Below are positions 59,221 through 64,000 of a stretch of DNA of 64,000 nt, piece after piece; within the stretch, counting starts at the first letter, position 1; every line of letters starts with the position of its first letter. Both the position numbers and the translations under genes were made by a program. The notes under the pieces are model-generated. The model worked only from the letters and a program-made list of their open reading frames with translations, did not search any database and was not told the origin of the DNA. Origin of the DNA: Polaromonas sp. C04. Its GTDB lineage: Bacteria > Pseudomonadota > Gammaproteobacteria > Burkholderiales > Burkholderiaceae_C. The stretch spans positions 57,644 to 121,643 of the forward strand of contig NZ_MUNS01000035.1 in NCBI RefSeq assembly GCF_002002705.1, in the 5' to 3' direction.

Positions 59221-59682
59221 ATGAAGCTGTACGCATGTTTTTTTAAAACGATTTCTGCCTGTGCCCTCACCCTGCTGTCGTGCCTGGCACAGGCGCAACA
59301 AGAGCCAGTAGGCTATGTGAAAACCGTGACCGGTGATGCCTGGATCACGACCATGGGCCAGCGCGTGAAAGCAGAGCTGGGGACTGCCGTGATGATTGGA
59401 AGCCAGATCAAGACCCAACCGGGAGCATCCCTCGGTGTGACTTTCAAGGACGACACGGTCATGTCATTTGGGCCCGATACCGAAATGAACGTGGATGAAT
59501 ACATTTACGCACCGGCACAGGGGCGGTTGGGACTGGTGACGGAAATGGCCAAAGGCTCGCTGAATTATGTTTCCGGCCTCATTGCCAAACTCAAGCCCGA
59601 GGCGGTGGCCATCAAGACGCCCTCGGGCATCATTGGCGTCAGGGGAACCCAGTTTCTCCTGCAGGTGGAACCAGCCAGGTGA
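59221..59682 (+). CDS. FecR-domain periplasmic protein
   Basis: A 153-residue secreted protein with signal peptide (SACALTLLSCLAQAQQ). The FecR domain shows GYVKTVTGDAWITTMGQRVK, GSQIKTQPGASLGVTFKDDT and the AIKTPSGIIGVRGTQFLL motif. It lacks the TM and cytoplasmic parts of iron-sensing FecR, so it is a stand-alone periplasmic sensor or scaffold. Its stop overlaps the GTG start of the OmpA-like gene. It faces a CHASE2-cyclase gene, a grouping seen in other proteobacteria. Confidence 0.88.
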   Translation: MKLYACFFKTISACALTLLSCLAQAQQEPVGYVKTVTGDAWITTMGQRVKAELGTAVMIGSQIKTQPGASLGVTFKDDTVMSFGPDTEMNVDEYIYAPAQGRLGLVTEMAKGSLNYVSGLIAKLKPEAVAIKTPSGIIGVRGTQFLLQVEPAR

Positions 59683-60284
59683 AAGGGTTCTGCTCCATTG
59701 GCAAGATCGCAGCCGTTCTGGCCATGGCTGCATCGCTGGCCGCTTGTGTCAGCCCGCCAAGTTCCTACATCGTCTTGTTGCCGAATCCCGATGGGACTGT
59801 TGGCAGTGTGATCGTTCGGAGTCAACGCGGAGAGCAAGTCGTTTCGCAAGCCGATCAAGGCGTCTTGCTGGATGGGAGCAAAGCGGCCTTTGACGTCCCG
59901 CAGACACAAATCGCGCGGGATTTCGGCGCTGCTGTTGCAGCCCGACCGCTCCTGCCAGAGCATTACATGCTGTTCTTTGACCTGGGCACCAGCAATTTAA
60001 CAGCCGAGTCAAAAAAGGAGCTGCCTCGCATCCTGGACCGCGCACGCGCACGCAAGACCGCTGACATTTCCGTGATCGGGCATACCGACACCTTGGAAAG
60101 CGCCTCTTTCAACTATCTACTTGGACTCAAACGAGCCAAAGCCATCGCAGAGAAATTAAGGCATTTGGGGCTCGAAAACATGGAGCTCTCCGTTGAATCG
60201 CAAGGTCTGCGAAACCTGCTGGTTCCAACCCCCATGGGAGTTGCCGAACCCCGCAACCGCCGCGTCGAAATAACGATACGGTGA
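59679..60284 (+). CDS. OmpA-family outer-membrane lipoprotein
   Basis: A 201-residue lipoprotein. The lipobox is AASLAACVSPP, with Cys near residue 23. The C-terminal OmpA/MotB peptidoglycan-binding domain has LFFDLGTSNLTAESKKELPR, ISVIGHTDTLESASFN and EPRNRRVEITIR. Translation starts at GTG 59679 in a GTGA overlap with the FecR-like gene. It probably tethers the FecR-like partner to the cell wall or outer membrane. Confidence 0.9.
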   Translation: MKGFCSIGKIAAVLAMAASLAACVSPPSSYIVLLPNPDGTVGSVIVRSQRGEQVVSQADQGVLLDGSKAAFDVPQTQIARDFGAAVAARPLLPEHYMLFFDLGTSNLTAESKKELPRILDRARARKTADISVIGHTDTLESASFNYLLGLKRAKAIAEKLRHLGLENMELSVESQGLRNLLVPTPMGVAEPRNRRVEITIR

Positions 60285-60301
60285 CCTTCCGGGCCCGCAC
60301 T

Positions 60302-62494
60302 TTATTTCTCTTGCATCACGATGAGGTCATCCTGCGCGCCTGAACGCAGGCGCGCCAGGTGCAGGCTCACCAGCGGGTCATGCGGGTATTTTTGAATGAG
60401 CAATTCGAAATGCGCCAGTGCCAGGCCGGCACTGTCCGGGTCTGGAGGGTCCAGCGGGCGCAGCAAACGCATGCCGGCCGCATAATCCGCGGCCGGCGCG
60501 GTCAATTCGGCGTTGGTGGCTGCCAGGGGTTCATACACCTCCAGTGGCTGGACTTTGCCCTTGAGGACCAGGAACCCGACGAGGCGTGCAGGAACCCCGG
60601 TGCACCCGTCCAGAATCGCCCTGGAAACACATACCCGCGTGCCCAGATGTTTGTTCACGCTCTCCAGGCGTGAAGCGGTATTGATCGGATCACCCAGGGC
60701 CCGGTAGTCGAACAGTGTCTTGCCGCCGAAATTTCCGACGATGACTTCTCCGGTGTGTACCCCGATGCGGGTGTATCCCCAGGCGACTCCAGACACCCTC
60801 AGCCGCAGGGCATACGCCGTGGCAAAGCGGTCCATCTCGAGTGCGCAGTCCATGGCGCGCTGCCGGTGATCCTGCTGCGGGACGGGTGCAGAAAAAAGGA
60901 CTGCCAGGGCATCGCCCACGATGCGATCGAGCGTGCCATCGTGTTTGAAAACAATGGCGACCATCCCGTCAAGGTATTCATTGAGTTGCGCAACCGCCTG
61001 CGCCGGATCTCCCGCTTCCATCATGCTGGTAAAGCCGGCCAGATCGGTAAAGACAAAGCTGCAGGTCTGGCGCCGTCCTCCCAGTTGGAGCCGCTCGTGG
61101 TGCGCGACCAGATGCGCGACCCGATTCGGGGAAACATACCGGGAAAAGGCCTCACGTACCCAGCGTCGCTCCCTCTCGGTGAGCCAGTGGTGAATGCTGC
61201 CACCCAGCGCAAATCCGAAGCCAGCGACCAGGGCGGGATATATCGCATCCAGCAAGAGATGGTGCGCAGCGAATGCATAACACCCCCCCGCCACCATCAC
61301 GGCCAAAACAACCAGCATCGCGAGGACGGCCGACCAGGCGGACGAAGCCAGCGCGAACAGACCGGCCGTCAAAGCGCATAGAACGATCACCAGCGCCTCC
61401 AGTCCGCCCACCCAGGCAGGTCGCTCCAGGTATTGCCCGAGCAATATTTGCTCCAAAGCCAGTGCGTGGGTCTCCACGCCCGGCATGACCCCGCCCATGG
61501 GACTGAAGCGTAGATCCATCAGTCCGGCGGCCGAACTGCCCACCAGGACGATATCCCCCTCCAGCTTTTCCTTGCCAACCTGGCCATCGAGCACCCGCGC
61601 AGCGGAAACGTACCGGTCAGGCTGGGGCCGGGTGTAATACAGCCAGATTTCCCCCTTGGAGTCGGTCGGCACGGTCAGATCACCGATGCGGACATCCGTC
61701 ATGCCGGCGTCGTTGCTGCGCAGCACGTAATTGCGGGTGCCATGGGCCACACGCAACGCCTCCGCGCTCAGGCTGGGAACGATGTCGTTCCCCAACCGAA
61801 CGAGCATGGGGACCCGGCGCACCACGCCATCCGCATCGGACGCGAAATTGAGTGCGCCCACCCCCTTGGCCGAAACCATGAGATGGGGCAGTGGCAGCAC
61901 GATCGAGTCGAACGCATTCAACCACCGCGCCGGATCCCCGCCACCATCGTGAATGATCCGGTACGGAAGATCTGGTTTGCCGGGACCATTCAAGGGATCG
62001 GCACGCTGGCCGCTGCGGGCCAAACTGGACCCCAGCACGACGTTTTGCGCCTCGAAGCTTTTCTGAAGCACCAGGTCGTTGTCGGGCAGGGTTTGAAGGA
62101 GCGCACTGACTTTGGGATCATTCCAGAGCTGCGCCATGCGTGCGGGGGAAGTTCTATCAGGCTCGGCCAGCAGGACGTCAAACACCACCACGGCAGCACC
62201 GGCCGAGTGCAGACGGCTGACCAGCTCTGCCAAACGCGTGCGGGGCCAGGGCCACTGTCCATATTCCTTCAGGCTGGCCTCGTCGATGTCCACCACGCGA
62301 ACGCCCACAGGGGAATAGGCCCGCGGATACCAACGCTGCAACTGGTCAAACTGCGCCAAACGCAGGTTTTGCAATGGAATCGGATCGACCAGCCGCAATA
62401 CCAATGCCGCGACAGCCATCGCGATCACGAGCCCTACCGCGACGAGGTTGGACAGTACCCCCGGAAGATTGTGAAGTCGCAGTCTTGAAAACAT
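60302..62494 (-). CDS. CHASE2-domain adenylate/guanylate cyclase
   Basis: A 730-residue membrane signalling enzyme. TM1 is near residues 15-37. A long periplasmic CHASE2 domain (about 45-330; VGVRVVDIDEASLKEYGQWP is its hallmark) is followed by two or three TM helices (345-430). The class III cyclase domain (about 455-640) has both metal-binding motifs, FVFTDLAGFTSM and LDRIVGDALAVLFSAP, and FDYRALGDPINTASRLE, so it should be active. A TPR-like tail ends the protein. The start MFSRLRLHN at 62494 is chosen. It converges on the FecR/OmpA genes, which may feed its sensory domain. Confidence 0.92.
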   Translation of the reverse strand: MFSRLRLHNLPGVLSNLVAVGLVIAMAVAALVLRLVDPIPLQNLRLAQFDQLQRWYPRAYSPVGVRVVDIDEASLKEYGQWPWPRTRLAELVSRLHSAGAAVVVFDVLLAEPDRTSPARMAQLWNDPKVSALLQTLPDNDLVLQKSFEAQNVVLGSSLARSGQRADPLNGPGKPDLPYRIIHDGGGDPARWLNAFDSIVLPLPHLMVSAKGVGALNFASDADGVVRRVPMLVRLGNDIVPSLSAEALRVAHGTRNYVLRSNDAGMTDVRIGDLTVPTDSKGEIWLYYTRPQPDRYVSAARVLDGQVGKEKLEGDIVLVGSSAAGLMDLRFSPMGGVMPGVETHALALEQILLGQYLERPAWVGGLEALVIVLCALTAGLFALASSAWSAVLAMLVVLAVMVAGGCYAFAAHHLLLDAIYPALVAGFGFALGGSIHHWLTERERRWVREAFSRYVSPNRVAHLVAHHERLQLGGRRQTCSFVFTDLAGFTSMMEAGDPAQAVAQLNEYLDGMVAIVFKHDGTLDRIVGDALAVLFSAPVPQQDHRQRAMDCALEMDRFATAYALRLRVSGVAWGYTRIGVHTGEVIVGNFGGKTLFDYRALGDPINTASRLESVNKHLGTRVCVSRAILDGCTGVPARLVGFLVLKGKVQPLEVYEPLAATNAELTAPAADYAAGMRLLRPLDPPDPDSAGLALAHFELLIQKYPHDPLVSLHLARLRSGAQDDLIVMQEK

Positions 62495-62540
62495 GATGCA
62501 ATGGCATTCTCTGCGAAAGCCCGCGCCAAGGCGACTCACA

Positions 62541-62570
62541 GACGGGCGCCGGCTGACGCCCGTCTCGATC
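62541..62570. repeat. Hairpin related to the repeat after nth
   Basis: GACGGGCG-CCGGCTGA-CGCCCGTC is a perfect eight-base stem followed by TCGATCC. It matches the palindromic half of the repeat at 58829-58858 nearly base for base but lacks the AT-rich half. It lies between the tctC-like stop and the cyclase start. Confidence 0.6.
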
Positions 62571-62581
62571 CTCAAACAGGC

Positions 62582-63568
62582 TCAGTCGGCGTAGATCCCG
62601 GCCTTCTTGATCACCGGTCCCCATTTGCCGATTTCTGCCTCCAGATGGGTTCTCAGGCCCGCCGGGGTCATTTTGTCCGAGGGCACGATGTCGGAGCTCA
62701 GATCGTTCATGCGCTGCTTGACCATCGGGTCCAGCATCGCCACGCGCAGCGCGGCGTTGAGCTTGTCCATCACCGGCGCCGGCGTGCCCTTGGGCGCGTA
62801 CATGCCGTGCCAGGCCTTCACCTCGAATCCCTTCAAACCCTGCTCGTCCAGCGTCGCCACGTTGGGCAGCGAGCCCAGCCGCTTGAGGGTGGTCACGCCA
62901 TACACCTTGAGGCGGCCTTCCTTGATCATGGGCATGGTTTGCGTGGTCTGGTCGCACAGCAGGTCGACCTGGCCGCCGAGCAGATCGTTCATGGCCGGCC
63001 CCGTGCCCTTGTAGGGAATGGTGTTGAGTTCGACGCCGATCTGGCTCATGAACATCAGGCCGCACAGGTGCGACACGGCGCCCAGCCCGGCATTGGCGAG
63101 GGAGACCTTGTCCTTGTTGGTCCTTACATAGCTCAGCAGCTCATCAAAGTTGTTCGCCGGAAAATCCTTGCGTGCCAGCAGCGTCATCGGCACGTCAACC
63201 ACCTGACCGACGTATTCGAAGTCTTTCAAAGGGTCGAAGCTCAGCTTGCGGTACAGCGCGGGCGCCGTGGCCATGCCGATGTGGTGCAGGAAAATGGTGT
63301 AGCCGTTGGGTGCGGCGCGCGCCACCCGGGTGGCGGCAATCGTGCCGCCGGCGCCCACCGTGTTTTCAATCAGCACGCTTTGCCCCAGGGCCTTGCCCAT
63401 GGGAACGGCAATCATCCGGGCCACCACATCGGTCGGGCCGCCGGCCGCAAACGGCACCACCAGGATCACGGGTTTTTCGGGATAAGCAATCTCGCTGATC
63501 GCCGCCGCATGGGCGCCCAGCACCAGCGCCGCCACGGCCGCGATCCTCAAGGTTTTGAACTTGATCAT
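62582..63568 (-). CDS. Bug/TctC-family tripartite tricarboxylate transporter receptor
   Basis: Periplasmic solute receptor of 328 residues, signal peptide MIKFKTLRIAAVAALVLGAH. Family segments: YPEKPVILVVPFAAGGPTDV, GQSVLIENTVGAGGTIAATR, and VSLANAGLGAVSHLCGLMF with PYKGTGPAMNDLLGGQVDLL. Ligand is probably a small carboxylate. The start at 63568 places the signal at the N-terminus. No TctA/TctB is adjacent, as is usual for Bug proteins. It lies on the same strand as, and 166 bp downstream of, an MmgE/PrpD gene and may serve that pathway. Confidence 0.9.
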   Translation of the reverse strand: MIKFKTLRIAAVAALVLGAHAAAISEIAYPEKPVILVVPFAAGGPTDVVARMIAVPMGKALGQSVLIENTVGAGGTIAATRVARAAPNGYTIFLHHIGMATAPALYRKLSFDPLKDFEYVGQVVDVPMTLLARKDFPANNFDELLSYVRTNKDKVSLANAGLGAVSHLCGLMFMSQIGVELNTIPYKGTGPAMNDLLGGQVDLLCDQTTQTMPMIKEGRLKVYGVTTLKRLGSLPNVATLDEQGLKGFEVKAWHGMYAPKGTPAPVMDKLNAALRVAMLDPMVKQRMNDLSSDIVPSDKMTPAGLRTHLEAEIGKWGPVIKKAGIYAD

Positions 63569-63734
63569 GTTGTCTTCCTCGTTATGAATTGGTTTATGAA
63601 TCAATCGGGCCGCGATGCGGGATCACAAACCCGTACCGTGGCGCCGGCCTGCCTCACACAGGTCGCGCGATGGTGACGAAGGATTGCGCCGGGGGCAATG
63701 GGCAAAATCCCTTGCCCTGGCGCGAGGGGATGGC

Positions 63735-64000
63735 TCATGCCGCATCTTTCAGCAACAAGCCCACCCTCAAACTGCGGGCCACGGCCCACAAATCGTCCAG
63801 CGCGGCCTGCATCGCAGCCGGCGTGGCCGCGCCGCTGTAGGAGGCCAGGCGCAGCGCCTTGGCCGTGATTTCTTCGCGGCTCAGGGTGTTGCCGGGGTCG
63901 CCCTTGGGCTCGTCGACGCGGCCTTGCAGCACGCGGCCATCCGTGGTGGTGACCGTGACCTTGCCGATCCAGCGCTGCGGGTAGGCGCCGTCCACCTCGG
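63735..64000 (-). CDS. MmgE/PrpD family protein, C-terminal part (cut by window end)
   Basis: The last 88 codons or so of a gene that enters from the right edge. RWIGKVTVTTTDGRVLQGRV and DEPKGDPGNTLSREEITAKA are the typical C-terminal beta strand and helix of MmgE/PrpD (2-methylcitrate dehydratase-like) proteins. The start is outside the window. The pairing with a Bug receptor suggests uptake and catabolism of a carboxylic acid. Confidence 0.8.
   Translation of the reverse strand, partial: EVDGAYPQRWIGKVTVTTTDGRVLQGRVDEPKGDPGNTLSREEITAKALRLASYSGAATPAAMQAALDDLWAVARSLRVGLLLKDAA

Overview
The window is a high-GC chromosomal segment of a betaproteobacterium, most likely family Comamonadaceae in Burkholderiales (Polaromonas, Rhodoferax or Variovorax-like). 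This rests on gene content (rpsB-tsf, PhaR, RelA of the ExDD type, a Bug/TctC receptor, BCAA-type ABC transporters, OmpR/EnvZ) and on short dispersed repeats with a GCTAC(n)ATAGC core that I associate with this family. There is no prophage, IS element, rRNA operon or CRISPR array. Two tRNA genes (Leu-CAG, Val-GAC) are present.

Layout. 0-2 kb: tsf and rpsB (minus) with an intergenic hairpin and an upstream promoter. 2-6.5 kb: amidase, DadA-like oxidoreductase and NAD(P)HX repair enzyme (plus). 6.5-14.2 kb: SDR, RNase R, tRNA-Leu, RimO, PhaR, tRNA-Val, RelA. 14.3-18 kb: alpha/beta hydrolase, GT39-type membrane glycosyltransferase, SIMPL-domain protein and a small secreted protein. 18-26 kb: OmpR/EnvZ facing IspD/IspF, then Mfd-SerB-cupin. 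26-30 kb: PhoD phosphatase, Ogt, an MFS carrier and a MarR regulator. 30-35.6 kb: a BCAA-type ABC operon in which the second permease is fused to the first ATPase. 35.7-45 kb: secreted small proteins, a class V aminotransferase, AroG, a polar amino-acid ABC operon that runs into a Sui1 homologue, and PBP1a. 45-49 kb: RhlE helicase, SDR and an RNase D-like exonuclease.

49-57 kb is the accessory part. A decayed 3' end of glycogen phosphorylase is followed by a patatin-like phospholipase, a SagB-type nitroreductase, PEP synthase and a CBS-domain protein. An FNR-like site lies in front, and near-identical 29-30 bp direct repeats lie on both sides. Next come an exported MsrB-MsrA pair and a visibly AT-richer two-gene restriction-modification system (BglII/BstYI-type endonuclease with an MT-A70 methyltransferase). 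57-64 kb: PLP aminotransferase, Nth, a FecR / OmpA-lipoprotein / CHASE2-cyclase module, a TctC receptor and the end of an MmgE/PrpD protein.

The most unusual signal is how often short repeats have become part of genes. Repeats sit in frame inside NnrE-NnrD and Mfd. Remnants supply the stop codons of EnvZ, IspF, Ogt and RhlE, and one encodes part of the SIMPL protein's signal peptide. The strongest candidates for a little-described system are the 49-54 kb putative low-oxygen cassette and the BglII-type/MT-A70 restriction-modification pair. All functional statements are from reading motifs by eye; no database search was run.
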